Assembly (NCBI GenBank): GCA_037501455.1
Contig: CM074858.1
Location: 81,442,501-81,506,500 of the forward strand
Direction: 5' to 3'
DNA length: 64,000 bases
DNA from: Lantana camara
Lineage: Eukaryota > Streptophyta > Magnoliopsida > Lamiales > Verbenaceae
Part shown: positions 30,358 to 42,445 of the stretch, piece by piece
Layout of the letters: every line of letters starts with the position of its first letter
Position numbering within the stretch: position 1 is the first letter of the stretch
Translations under genes and position numbers: made by a program
The notes under the pieces: model-generated
What the model saw: the letters and a program-made list of their open reading frames with translations, nothing else
Told to the model about the DNA's origin: nothing
The model's database searches: none

Positions 30358-33300
30358 TGTAACATCCCGCTCGTCCTATAAATGAGGTACGTCACTTTTA
30401 AACCTTCTTATGTGTGTAATTATGTGATTTTGTGCTTTGCACGACCCTATTTTGAACTCTTTAAGAGTTCAGGGGTTTGTTTGTAATTTTCTCTTTTTAG
30501 GGGTTTTTCGGTCATTCCTCGTTCGATCGAGATTTCGACCTTTTTGACCCCTTCTTTGCGTTTGGGGCAGCGAAACGAGTCCGTAGACTCTGAGTTTGCC
30601 CAATTCTGACTTCGTTAACCCCTTCTCCCGTCCGTTTTTGAGTACGAGGACCCGAGATTTATACCTCGGATCCTCGTAATTCGTGCCAAACGGATCAGCA
30701 GCTCTCTCTCTCTCTCTTCTCCCGCTGCTTCTCTCTCCTCTCTCACGACACACTCACACACACTTGAGGTGTGTTTTCACACACACGTCCAAACTCGCTC
30801 GTTTCTCGACGGATTTCGACGAACCAATAGTGCTTTTCGACGAGCTCGACGACGCGGTCACAACCGTACCAAGATCTCGACCAACCGACGAGCGGTGGCG
30901 GAGATATGGCTGATTTTCAGACGTGGCGGAATAGGAGTGGCGGAGCCGCCACTTCGCCGGCGTCCCGCGGTGGCTTCCGGCCACCCTCCGGCGACACGCG
31001 CCCCCAGGCCAGGTAAAGGGGCTTCCGGCGTGTCTTTCTGGACAAGCGGCGCCGCCATCGGGGCGGCGAGGAGGCCGCACGCGCCGCCTGAAGCCCGCGG
31101 CGGCGGCGGCGGTTACTGTAGCGGCGTGTTTCGCCGCTTTCCGGCGACTTTTTCCGACGGGGCTTAGTGGTTTCCGGATGTTTTCGACCTCCTGAACCCA
31201 TTTCCGGCATCAGATTTGGACGAATCGCGGCGTAGGTGGTGGTTCCGGAGAGTGGCGCACCGGCGGCTTTTCGGCGGCGGATTTGGCCCTTTTCCGGTGG
31301 GTTTTTGGTGGTGGTTCCTTCACGGAAGTTGCTCAGAATATCGAAACGTAGCGGATAGCATTGGCCCCGACTCGAGAACCGACCGGCGGCGGCGAACCGG
31401 TGGCGGACCGGTCTGGACCGGCGGTCCAATTTTCCGGCGACTTTTTCCGGGTTTTGGCTTGGGGCTTTCGTAGGGCTCGTTACGGGCTTTCCAACGGTAT
31501 GTCCAGATTTTATTTTCGTTTAACGGTTTGCGTTTAATTTCTGTTTTCGTTCTAGGGCTTTGGTTCGGTTTTTCTTTAACGAAGTCCTGTGTGTTTGGTA
31601 TTTTCTGAAATTGGTTGAGGGCTTTTGTCGAGCATGCCGAGGCGTACGTTTCTGTCCTTCCGGGGAATTTTCCGACCACCGGAGGTGGTGGTCCGGCGGC
31701 GGCACGTGGCGGTCCGATTGGTTCCGGGGGCGGCGTTCCGACGCCCTTTGGGCAGCAAGTTCCTCTCGTCGTGGTGAGTCCAACGCCACTTTCCGTTCGT
31801 CAATCGGGTGTCCGGTTGATTTTATATGAATTTTCGAAGTTATTGTATTTATTTTCGTTAATTGTTTTAATTGTAAATTCGGCTTTGTATGAACTCTGAA
31901 ATGGAAATTGTGAATTGTATGATATATGAAAGCTTGATTCGTGATTTAGTGAATTTAATTGCCTCGTTATTTGCCTACTTATTTGAGAATAATTATTGTT
32001 AAGGGGTGTTAGTTTAATTTTTAGAAATTAATTGATTATGAATTTCATGAAATGTAAGAAATAAATTATGAAAAGATACGTTGTTTTTAATTTGAATAAA
32101 TTGATCAAGTATGCCAATTATTTTTATACCGTGAAATATGCCAATGTATAATTTATAAATATATTGCTATGTAATTCATGTTTAATTTCGTGAGACTGTG
32201 TGCATAGTTTGATTGAATTCTTTATGTCTTAATTTATCCTATGTAATTAATGTTAGGAATTTTATAAGCTATGCATATTTTGATATGTATTATGAATTGT
32301 AATATGCTCTGAATGACTTGATTGAATAAATATGGATTATATGTTGCATCATTTGTATTCGTAAGCATGGCCGTGCGTCTGTTTGGTTGTTTTTGGAGTC
32401 TGAGTCTGTGTTGTGTGTTCAGTTGTTCAGGGGTTATCCAGGAAGTGTCTGTCAGCTGTCTGGGTTTCAGTGGGACTTCTTGGCCAGTGTTTTCCGTGTT
32501 CGTCGGTGTACGGTGAGGTTTTCTTTCTTTTAGTTAAAGCGACCTAAAACCCTACGTGTATTTTGAAGCCTGCATGTGAACTATATATATATATGTATAT
32601 AGATATGTGTTCGGATATGTATTTTGTGGGAATTGACCCCTTTGTTATGAAATCATTTGAAAAACGGTTTGGTATACGTATATGTATTTTATGTTTGTTT
32701 GTTTTGAAAAGGGTTGGTGTGTGTGAACGTTTTGAAAATAGCGAGATTACGACTCTGGAGTTATGTCGGAAAATTATGAAATTTCGAAATCAACTAAAAA
32801 TATGAATTATGAATTATGAATTATGAACTTTGAAATGGGCCCCGGGGAAGTGGTATGTGATTCTCGGGTCGACCATGGGGTCGCCGGGCTCTCACATCAA
32901 CACGACTCCACCAACGGGAGACGTAGATCTCCTATGCCGACGGAGCGCTTCGGGCTGGCCGTCGAAGGAGCGGGCGGGATCCCCCGACTCATGTTATGAC
33001 GAGAGAACGGGGTTGAGGATGGCCATCCTCATCCCTAACCGGAGATAGAGGATTGTTTATGGATTTTGTAAGTTTTGTTCGCTTTGATTATGATTATGAA
33101 AGGAGTAAGTTGGTTCGAAACTCGTTCTCGCCGAGTTAGTTTGATTTCGATTATGGAAATGGTTCGTGAAACGGGAATGGACTAATAATTAATAAAATTG
33201 GTTGATTTTGGCCTCTGCGCCTTAACTCCTTTATATATTTACTATCACGGGGAAAATGTTTTGGATTGCAAAAACCATGCCCCGGTTCATGAACTTTTAA

Positions 33301-34218
33301 ATTTGATATATGCTCTGCTCGTATGTATATGTATGGGTGCGTGTGTTAGCCCCCTCACCAGTCATTAGGACTGACCCCTCTTCGTTGTTTCTTTTTCCCC
33401 CTTCTTTTGTTTGAGTTGCAGGTTTGCTTTGGGAGCTCGTTGGTGCTAGGCGGTTGAGTCGAGTCTTTTGTTTTGTTCGGGTTGAGTCGGTCTTTGGATT
33501 TGTATAGGTTTTGCATTCGTTTGAATTTGATTTAATTTGTTTAATGTAGAAGTTTAATTTATTCGCTTTGTTATGCCACTATGAATAGATTTATGTTTAA
33601 GTTTTGAATATATGCATTTTCGGGACAGGTTAGGACAGGTGAGTGGAACTAGTTGAACCCGTTTAGTTGATGTTTATTTATTCTCTGGATTGTATGAATT
33701 CGGTTCGTTGCATGAAGTTTTTGAAAGTTCATATTTTGAAATGCTTCCGCATTCTGCTTTTGTTTTCTCTTGCGTACTCTGTACAGGGTCTAGACCGCCT
33801 AGCCTTAGGTTGGATTTTGGTTTGTCACCCGTTCGCTGTGACTTGGGGCGTGTGCGGATTTCCCATTTCGTACACGTGTCGGGGCATAGTGCGGGGGTGT
33901 GGCGCCCAACCGCTTGGGGTGTTACATCTTAAGTGGTATACCCCGAGCGGTTGGGCGCCACAACCCCGCACTATGCCCCGACACGTGTACGAAATGGGAA
34001 ATCCGCACACGCCCCAAGTCACAGCGAACGGGTGACAAACCAAAATCCAACCTAAGGCTAGGCGGTCTAGACCCTGTACAGAGTACGCAAGAGAAAACAA
34101 AAGCAGAATGCGGAAGCATTTCAAAATAGGGTCGTGCAAAGCACAAAATCACATAATTACACACATAAGAAGGTTTAAAAGTGACGTACCTCATTTATAG
34201 GACGAGCGGGATGTTACA
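30358..34218. mobile_element. Insertion I: LTR joined to an inverted, shortened LTR
   Basis: A complete LTR of the B family (30358-33926, TGTAACATCCCGCTCG to GGTGTTACA) is followed by TCTTAAG and six bases of a primer-binding site (TGGTAT). An inverted copy of the LTR end (33940-34119) follows, joined to an inverted copy of the LTR start (34128-34218). Both outer ends of the insert are therefore the same LTR start, in inverted orientation. The 5-bp duplication GTTTT on both sides shows integration as one unit. No coding is present; the GC-rich block near 30900-31450 is LTR sequence. Confidence 0.9.
33940..34218 (-). repeat. Inverted internally deleted LTR arm of insertion I
   Basis: Read on the minus strand, the first 99 bases match 30358-30456 and the rest matches 33732 to about 33920. 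The join falls in TATTTTGAA, which occurs at both 30448-30456 and 33732-33740, a 9-bp microhomology. About 3.3 kb of LTR is thus missing from this arm, as is the terminal GTTACA. Confidence 0.9.
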
Positions 34219-34223
34219 GTTTT

Positions 34224-37200
34224 TCCTGCAGACTTGATAGTTCTACCGTTGAAGAAGTATGAGGTTATTCTTGGTATGGATTTTCTCTTCAGATACCGAG
34301 CTCTGTTGGACTGTCATGAGAAGAAAGTTTCTTTGGGGTCCGTGGTCTTTACGGGTGAGAGGTTGAAGTCCAGCCCGTTTGTGTCTTTTATGGAAGCAAG
34401 TAAGCTCCTCCGGGACGGTGCGACAGGTTTTGTGGCCTATCTTTTGAATAAACCGAAGGATCAGGCCAAACTTGAGGAGACAGAGGTCGTGAGTGAGTTT
34501 CCCGATGTTTTCCCTGAGAATTTGGGTTCTTTGCCACCTGATAGGGACATCGAGTTTGTCGTCGACCTTTATCCTGGAGCTGAGCCTTTCTCTAAGACAC
34601 CGTATCGGATGGCTCCTGCTGAGTTGAAGGAGTTGAAAACTCAGCTGGATGAGCTCTTGACTTGCGGTTACATCCGTCCGAGTACATCCCCGTGGGGTGC
34701 TCCTGTGTTATTTGTGAAGAAGAAGGATGGGACTTTGAGGATGTGTATAGACTACCGTGAGTTGAACCGGATGACAGTGAAGAATAAGTATCCTCTACCT
34801 CATATCGAAGAGTTGTTTGATATCTTGCAAGGGTCGCAGGTGTACTCTAAGTTAGATTTGAGGCAGGGGTATTACCAACTTCGTATCCGGGAAGAGGATA
34901 TCTCTAAGACTGCGTTCAATACCCGTTATGGACACTTCGAGTTTGTAGTGATGCCGTTTGGGTTAACTAACGCTCCAGCCGTGTTCATGGATATGATGCA
35001 CCGAGTGTTTAGACAGTATCTTGACAAGTTTGTGGTCATTTTCATAGACGACATCTTGGTGTATTCTAAGTCTGCAGAAGAGCACGCGTCTCATCTCAGG
35101 ATTGTGTTGGAGACACTTAGAGAGCACAAGCTTTATGCCAAATTTAGCAAGTGCGAGTTCTGGCTCGACATAGTGGCTTTTCTGGGTCATATAATTTCAG
35201 GTGAGGGGATTGAAGTTGATCCTTCCAAGATTGAGACCGTGGTTCAGTGGGAACGACCGAAGAATGCCTCCGAGATAAGAAGTTTTCTCGGGTTAGCGGG
35301 TTACTATAGGAGATTTGTGAAGGACTTCTCCAAGATTGCTTGCCCGTTGACTCGATTAACTAAAAAGGAGGTGAAGTATGAGTGGGATAATGGGTGCGAG
35401 AGAAGTTTCCAAGCTTTGAAGGAAAGATTAACTTCAGCACCAGTTCTTACCCTACCCGAGGGATCCGAGGGTTATTCGGTTTTTGCAGATGCTTCTAAGG
35501 AAGGACTCGGATGTGTATTGATGCAAAATGGCCGAGTGGTGGCCTATGCTTCTAGGAAGTTGAAGGAACACGAGAAGAACTACCCCACTCATGATCTTGA
35601 GCTTGCAGCGGTGGTATTTGCTTTGAGGAAGTGGCGTCATTACCTCTATGGGACAACTTTTGAGATATTCACGGATCATAAGAGCCTCAAGTATCTTTTC
35701 ACTCAGAAGGAGCTGAATAATAGACAGAGGCGTTGGATGGAATTCTTAGAGGATTATGACTGCACGATTCAGTATCATCCGGGCAAGGCTAATGTCGTGG
35801 CAGATGCTTTGAGCAGGAAAGCAAGTGTTTCAGGTTTGAGTGCAGAGTCGTCAGGACAGGGTTCGACGGTTTTGGTTTCAGTGGCTCGGTTAGCTAACAT
35901 CTCAGTTCAGCCGGATTTGAAACAGAGGTTGTTGGATTCTCAGGCTTCGGATACAGAGATTCAGAGATTAGTGGTTCGGTCTAGGATAGACCCCGAGACG
36001 AAGTTTGGGTTTGATGATTCCGGTTTGTTCAGGTTCAAGACCAGGGTTTGTGTCCCAGAAGACCTCAAGAGGTTGATACTTGAGGAAGGACACCGTTCTG
36101 GATATTCCATTCACCCCGGTGGTACGAAGATGTACCGAGATTTGAAGGAATACTTCTGGTGGAATGGTATGAAGAGAGATGTCGCGAACTTTGTGAAGCG
36201 GTGTCTCACGTGTCAAGTGGTGAAGGCAGAACACCAGAAACCGGGAGGAACTCTCCAACCACTTCCAATTCCTGAGTGGAAGTGGGAGCAAGTGACTATG
36301 GACTTCGTGTCCGGCTTGCCAAGATCAAGAGGAGGTTATGATGGAATTTGGGTGATAGTTGACCGATTGACCAAGTCTGCTCATTTTCTCAAGGTGAAGA
36401 TGTCTTACAAGACTCCGAAGTTGGCCGAATTGTATTGTGATGAGATTGTGAGACTTCATGGGGCGCCTGCTAGCATTGTCTCAGATCGTGATCCGAGGTT
36501 CACAGCTAAGTTTTGGCAGGATCTTCAGAGTAGGTTGGGTACGAGGCTTAATTTCAGCACCGCTTTTCATCCTCAGACAGATGGACAATCAGAGAGACTG
36601 ATTAAGTATTTAGAGGATTTGTTGAGGGCGTGTGCTTTGGATTTCCAGGAAAAGTGGGATAAGCATTTAGCTCTGGTTGAGTTTGCCTATAACAACAGTT
36701 TTCAGACTTCTATTGGTATGGCTCCCTATGAGGCACTATATGGAAGGAAGTGTAGATCGCCTCTATTTTGGGATATGGAAGATTGGCGGTGGACCGAGGA
36801 GAATAAGCTTGAAAGAGCAACACCTCGAGAGAGATTGGATAAGACCACTGCTAAGGTTAAGTTAATTCAACAGAGAATGAAGGCGGCTCAGGACCGTCAG
36901 AAGAGCTATGCGGATAAGAGGAGAAGGCCCCTTGAGTTTGAAGTCGGAGATAAGGTGTTCTTGAAAGCATCTCCGAGGAAGGGATTTTCTCGAATAGGCC
37001 GAGGTGGGAAGCTTAACCCGAGATACCTTGGACCTTTTGAAATCCTTGAGAGAGTTGGAGAAGTGGCGTATAGGTTGGACCTACCGCCGAGACTGACCGG
37101 GATACATAATGTGTTTCACGTCTCGCAGCTCAGGAAATATTATCCCGAAGAATCAACTATTCTCCCTATGGAAGAGGTACAACTTGAGACGGATTTGACA

Positions 37201-37470
37201 ATAGTAAGACACCCGGTTGAGATTCAAGACCGGAAGATACAAGTGTTGAGGAATAAACAGATTCCCTTGGTCCGAGTTCTTTGGAGAGATCGGAAATCTG
37301 AAGAGTCTACTTGGGAGACCGAGGAGAAGATGAGACAGTTGTACCCAGAATTGTTCTCAGGTCAGACAGTTAACCTGGGGACCAGGTTCTCCGAAGGGGG
37401 GGAGGTTGTAACACCCCGACTCACAGTCGGTACAGGTAAATTATGTGATTTAATATTATTTGCGATTTAG
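34224..37470 (+). CDS. Element D pol: reverse transcriptase, RNase H, integrase, chromodomain-like tail
   Basis: The frame is open from the edge of insertion I and in phase with gag-pro once I and one GTTTT are removed. It has GVKP-type RT motifs ([37 protein letters not shown]), RNase H ([18 protein letters not shown]), the integrase zinc finger (H..H..CLTCQ), the catalytic core ([18 protein letters not shown]) and the tail [18 protein letters not shown]. All catalytic residues seen are intact. The frame runs through the purine tract and 64 bp into the 3' LTR before stopping. It acts in virus-like particles and the nucleus to copy and integrate element RNA. Confidence 0.92.
37392..37406 (+). 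other. Polypurine tract of element D
   Basis: GAAGGGGGGGAGGT precedes the 3' LTR start TGTAACACC at 37407. It lies inside the open pol frame. Confidence 0.88.
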
Positions 37471-40046
37471 ATTATTTGTATAGGACTATTTTTGAATTAT
37501 TTGAACTTATATGAATTATGTGAATGAATGTTGCATGAGATTTATTCGTTTTAATTTGAGTTGGCCTTATTTGGACCCGTAATTGTTGAACCGAACCAAC
37601 TTGAACCGGGAACCTTGAACCGAACCCGTGAACCGACCGGTCCAGCCTTAAAGGCTGAACCATTTTTCTCCTCCTTCTTTCACGTTCATTTTCAGCAACA
37701 ACCAAGCCAAGCTAGAGCTTAAACCCCAAGTTGATCATTCCAACTTCCCAAGCCAATATCTCTCTCGTTTCTTTGTCTTTTCTCGAACTTAGGTATGTTT
37801 CGGAATCCCCTCGTCGTGCTCGTCGTTTCTATGGTTTAATTTCCGAGTTTGGAGTGAGTTTAGTGTGCCTTTGCTTCCTTACGTGAATAGTAAGGGTTAG
37901 CTATAAAATGTGAATACTTGCTCTTTGCTTGAGGTACTTGATCCCTAGCTTCATATATGAGTTATATAGGTTGTATGTGTTGCATTTATTGCATTTAATC
38001 CATGGTTAGTTGAGCATTTATGAATGATCATGATTTTTGCTTGAATATTGCATTCCCTTGATCATGCCTTTTAATTCCGTTTTCTTGAGTTATTTGAGTG
38101 TTTATATGTCAAGCATGATTTATTTGAATTGTTTGTGCATTTTGAGAAGTTGTGGCAATTTTAATGGTTGAATTTTGGCCATTTTGGCAAAATTTTGAGC
38201 TTCCCCTGTTTCTGCAATGGAAATTCTGTTCCAGCTTTTCGAACCAGGCCGGAACGGCCGTTCCCGCCCAGTTTCAAACTGGGAACGACCGTTCCCAGGC
38301 CATTTACTGTTCATGCCGAGAGTGGGAACGACCGTTCCTAGTTTGTACTGGGAACGGGAACGGCCGTTCCCATGGCCGGAACCCTTCTACTGGGTCAAAT
38401 CCGCGAGGGTGGATTTTTTCCTTTGGAAAAATCCATGGGGGTGGATTTGAGGCAGTAGGTCTGGAAAAATCCACGAGGGTGGATTTTTCCCTTTGGAAAA
38501 ATCCATGGGGGTGGATTTTGCCACTTTTTCTCTTTGCCTTAATTATGCAATTTCATGACTTTAAATGCTTTTCTTTTGCATATTAATTGTTATAATTTGA
38601 TTGCTTTGCATAATAAATTGTGAATAATTATGTTATACTATGATTTGTGTATTATATGACTTAATTGTGATATTTTACATGTGAACATGAATCATGCATT
38701 TTGCCGAGCGTCTTCTTTGGTTCATATAGAGTCTAAGTCTTGGGCTTTCGTGTTTTCTTTTCAGAGGAGGTTCCAGTTGACGAGCCCGAGGCGTAGGTTG
38801 TTCACATCGGCTCGCTTTTTGTCACGCACAAGGTGAGGTTTAGGACTTTTATTAGCTAAGCGACCTAAAGCCTTATGTGATGTTTTCAGGCCGTGCATGT
38901 GACTATATATTATATATATAGATATGTATGTGTTGATTAGAATATGATTATGATCTTGTGAACAACTTTGTTTTGGGAAAAGATATTATATAAGCATATG
39001 TAAGCTATGTTTTGGAAAAGGCTTTACAAATCTGTTAGCGAGAGCGCCATGAAAGATTTGGCATATGATATGATTTGTGTTTGTGGATCCAAGGAGCTAC
39101 GGGTAAGGAACCCTCGGGACGGCTCGGGCCGTCGAGCTTCGGCCTGTGCGTAGTCTCCATCCGATATATCACACGCGACCCCTGGGAGTTTGGGAAGGTG
39201 TGATATTTCGATGCCTTCGGCGTAAAAACCGGGGAGGGCACGATGTGGGTTCGCTACCCCTCGTGAGTCTGTTTATGTATGGATGGTTAGGGCCGCCGGT
39301 GGCTCTTCCATCACTGGTGTAGAGGTTGATATGTATGATTTCCGTTTTGTTTGTTCTGAGGAGTAAAGGTTGGAAGCTCGTTCTCGCCGAGCATTATGTA
39401 TGTTGTGTATGTTTGAGAAGTTTGAATCGGGGTAGTGTTTATGAAATGTTCTAAAGTATATGTATTTGTTTTGGAAAGTTTTAGTTTGTAAAACCTATTC
39501 CGGTTCATAATATCACCCTTTGCTTTGTGCTCTGCTTTATATATATATCGGGTGTGGGTGTGCGTTAGCCCCCTCACTCAGTCAGTTGACTGACTCCTCG
39601 TTTACTCTTTTAGTTGCAGGTTTTGGGAGCGTGAGCTAGGCGGAGAAGTGTGTCTTCTGTTGCACTTGTCAGTCTAGGTCTCGTTAGGTGCATTTACATA
39701 CCTGCACTTTATTATTTTGTAGTTGTATAGTTATGATTTGTATATACTTACTTACTATTTTGTTCGAGCCGAGATGGGTTTTGTACAGGATGTGTTGGTA
39801 CTTATACGTAAATACTATATGGATAGGTGTGTGTTGGTACCTATATATATATATGTGATGTTTTGCTTGTGGCTTTTATTTATTCGCTTCCGCATACTCT
39901 GATTCTGTTTGGTTTAGCTCCGCCTAGTCTAGAGTGTGTGTTTGGTCTCCCGTTCGCTATGATTCGGATTCGGGTGCGGACATTCCATTTCGTATTCGGG
40001 TTCAGATTATGGTGCGGGGGATGTGGCCCTACGTGTGGGTGCTACA
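37407..40046 (+). repeat. Element D 3' LTR
   Basis: Near-identical to 26178-28819, with about 20-25 substitutions and one short TA-repeat length change by eye. It ends GGGTGCTACA and is followed by GTTTT at 40047-40051. Confidence 0.95.
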
Positions 40047-40095
40047 GTTTTCCTTGGGTAAAGTTCTTTCATAGTTCTTTTTAATAATTTTTTAG

Positions 40096-40241
40096 CTCAA
40101 AATTTTTGTGGGATTAGATATTTTCTGAAAAATGCTTTCTTTGAAGATTGGAAAGTGCCTGAGCAAGGAATTATTTTCACTGTTTGCTGGCGTTCTGGTC
40201 CAGGCAGACGTTCCTCCCAAGTAGGATGGATGATTGAAGAG
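40096..40241 (+). pseudogene. Unidentified captured exon in CACTA I
   Basis: An acceptor-like TTTTTTAG precedes and a canonical GAG|GTATGT follows an open stretch of 146 bp. In frame it reads FLKNAFFEDWKVPEQG, continues FTVCWRSGPGRRSSQVG and ends WMIEE. The composition, many aromatic residues and clean splice sites look like a real host exon, but I do not recognise the family. It belongs neither to TNP2 nor to TNPA. It may come from the same donor as the leader at 25834 or from another gene. Confidence 0.5.
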
Positions 40242-41964
40242 GTATGTATCTCCAACGACTTCTTCTTGCTCAAAATTTAGATAGATGAGTAGTGGAGCGA
40301 AAATCAGTTAGCCAAACTCCCAATTCCTTGATCAGCTATGATTTTTTAGACTGCAAATGTGCTTCTGATATTGAAATGCCTTTGTTGTACTGTTACTCAA
40401 CATTGAGGTTCGATTTTAACTTTAATTAACATACATGTTTTTCCATGAATCTTTTCCTCGGTCTTGAGATAATTGTCTGAATTATCAAGAGGTGGTACTT
40501 GCGACTGTTGTTACTTGTTAAGGCTGAATATTAAATTACTGTAATGGGGAATTTTAAGCTAAAAAAGAGGGAAAATTACTTGTTAATGGTGTTGTGTGTT
40601 GTGTTAGGCTGTTAGTTACATGATTTATTTTGTGAGAACTTCATACCTAACCTAATATTGAATAGTTGATACAAATGTTTAACCAAAAATATGTTCTTCT
40701 GTGAAAATCTGTCGACTTTCTGATGCGAAGAAACTTTTGATGCAGTTTGGCTGGGGAAATTACTAACTGTCTGGGAGAAGACCGGGAAATTAGAAATGAT
40801 GGAGAGTTTTTGCGAACTGGTGTGAATTCAGGTTTGGATAGTAATGTATTTTGTTTGAAAATGGCCTTTGCCTAGCATAATTTGGGGAAAGGGATTAGCT
40901 TTCTAGTTTCTTTAATTGCTGAAGAAAGATTATGACTTTTACACTCCTAACACTGAAATGGAGATGGGTCACTTGGGTTGGTTTCGTTTTATGTCTTCAG
41001 TGGGAAAGTTGTCCTTTCAGCTTTTAGTTTGTTATTATTGCATTTCCTTGCTGATCAATAATCTCTTAGGTTACCTGAGAATCAGTGTATTTATTGTAAT
41101 AGACTTTTCATTCTTTCAGTATCTTTAAAGCTATGGACGGGCATTGTTTTTAAAAAGTAGTTTCTGAGTCAGACACGATAACAGTGTCAAATTGCTTTCA
41201 GCTAAGGCATGTAGTGGTTGTGACTCAATGGCCCTTGTCTAATGAAATAAAATATTATTGGCTTCTGCATCAGTTTCAGTTCCAGTTACCTTATATGTAT
41301 AACTGATAGCACAAACACATTCACCCCTGCCTTCGAGTTTCTGTAATTTGTGTACTATTGCTGTAAAAATAGCGTAGATTACATTTAGCCGTAAAATCTT
41401 TGTAATGGGCAGTGTTTTGCTATTTGTTTTCCTTCCATGAACAAGGAAATAACTTGAAAAACATAAGGTTCTTTGAAACGAACAGTTGGGAGTCTTGCTA
41501 ATTTGTAAGTGTTCTTTGCATTTTTGATCAAATCTTTTTCTCCTGGACCATAGCAGCTAGCAGCAATAGCTGACTTAGTCATTAGACCTTAGCTTTGATC
41601 GGCAAATTGTCTTTCTCATGGGACCACCACAAGTTGATACAGTGATTCAACCCTAACTGTTGCCCGTTTAGAAAAAAAGAAGTAAAATTCACGTGTAAAG
41701 CTAGACTAAAGTATACCCCTCTGCACGTAAGAGGGTGTGTTAGAGATGTTTATATATTTCATGATACTCTTTTCTAAGAATTTAAGACCCAAGCAAGATA
41801 AGTGTTTATGCATGATTTTCCTTAATTGCTTAAATGGTAGTTTTATAAATGTAATTTATTAATTGTTTTGTTCTAAGAAGAAATTTCAACTGCGAATAAT
41901 TTGACTATGTAAATTGTCCTTATTTTGTAATTGTCAACCACTGAACCTTTAACTTCTGTTTCAG
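40242..41964. other. Non-coding interior of CACTA I
   Basis: A/T-rich sequence with no ORF above background, no terminal repeats and no RNA gene that I can support. It looks like intron or flanking DNA carried along with the captured exons on either side. Confidence 0.5.
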
Positions 41965-42204
41965 GATTCAAGTTGAGTTGCAAGGAAGCAGACGCTATAC
42001 TGGATATAAGTATCAGAAAATTAACATCACTAGAGGTTGTAAACTTGTGTCATATGTTCATGTCTTATTTTGTAGTGGTTTCGTCGCATCTAAAAACCAT
42101 CTGTTTTCTTCAGAAAAACAAGTTTGTGGACGAAGGAAAATCTGTATCAGTGCAATTGTCAAAGCTGCAGGTGCTTCTGTCAAGCCAAAAGTTAATACTC
42201 TGTG
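41965..42204 (+). pseudogene. GYRA: DNA gyrase subunit A fragment: two exons and an intron captured by CACTA I
   Basis: Exon 1 (41965-42035, after TTTCAG) encodes FKLSCKEADAILDIS followed by IRKLTSLE. This fits the gyrase A coiled-coil/C-gate region (EAxAILDxxLRxLTxLE in the family). A GT...AG intron (42036-42113) follows. Exon 2 (42114-42204) encodes NKFVDEGKSVS and LSKLQVLLSSQKLI, the next gyrase A helix, and ends at a GTAATT donor. The reading frame is continuous across the splice. Plant gyrase A works in chloroplasts and mitochondria. Only about 54 codons are present, with neither the active-site tyrosine domain nor the beta-propeller, so this is a transduplicated fragment carried with its intron. 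The match is from memory of the family, not a search. Confidence 0.75.
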
Positions 42205-42445
42205 GTAATTTTCTGATGTTGCTTCATTACTATATCTTTCTTGTATCTATTTGAACAAGTAGTGTGGATGTAGTCTGATTAGTTGGAAATTTTGCAAGTT
42301 ATGATGGGATTAAAACCTCAGATAGAGTTATATACTTGCTTACGGTAGGACTAGATTGGGAGATAGATTCCTTGTTGAATTCATGACTTTGGTTCGTTTA
42401 AATTCTGGGATACAGAATGAGTTGATGAACTTTGTGGTTTTAATA
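42205..42445. other. Non-coding CACTA I sequence between gyrase fragment and solo LTR F
   Basis: This probably continues the captured gyrase intron. It ends at the GTTTC duplication (42446-42450) of solo LTR F. Confidence 0.45.

Larger units (their letters stand above)
26178..40046 (+). mobile_element. Element D: complete, recent Ty3/gypsy LTR retrotransposon
   Basis: It has LTRs at 26178-28819 and 37407-40046, the primer-binding site at 28828, gag-pro from 29060, pol to 37470 and a purine tract before 37407. The target duplication GTTTT stands at 26173-26177 and 40047-40051. The two LTRs differ at roughly 20-25 of about 2640 positions by eye, so the insertion is recent. The internal region is interrupted by insertion I; without it D is about 10.0 kb. 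Confidence 0.95.

Noticed and set aside
33926..34218. Insertion I as an ordinary solo LTR plus a second LTR
   Set aside because: The second arm is inverted and internally deleted, and the target duplication flanks the pair, not each LTR.
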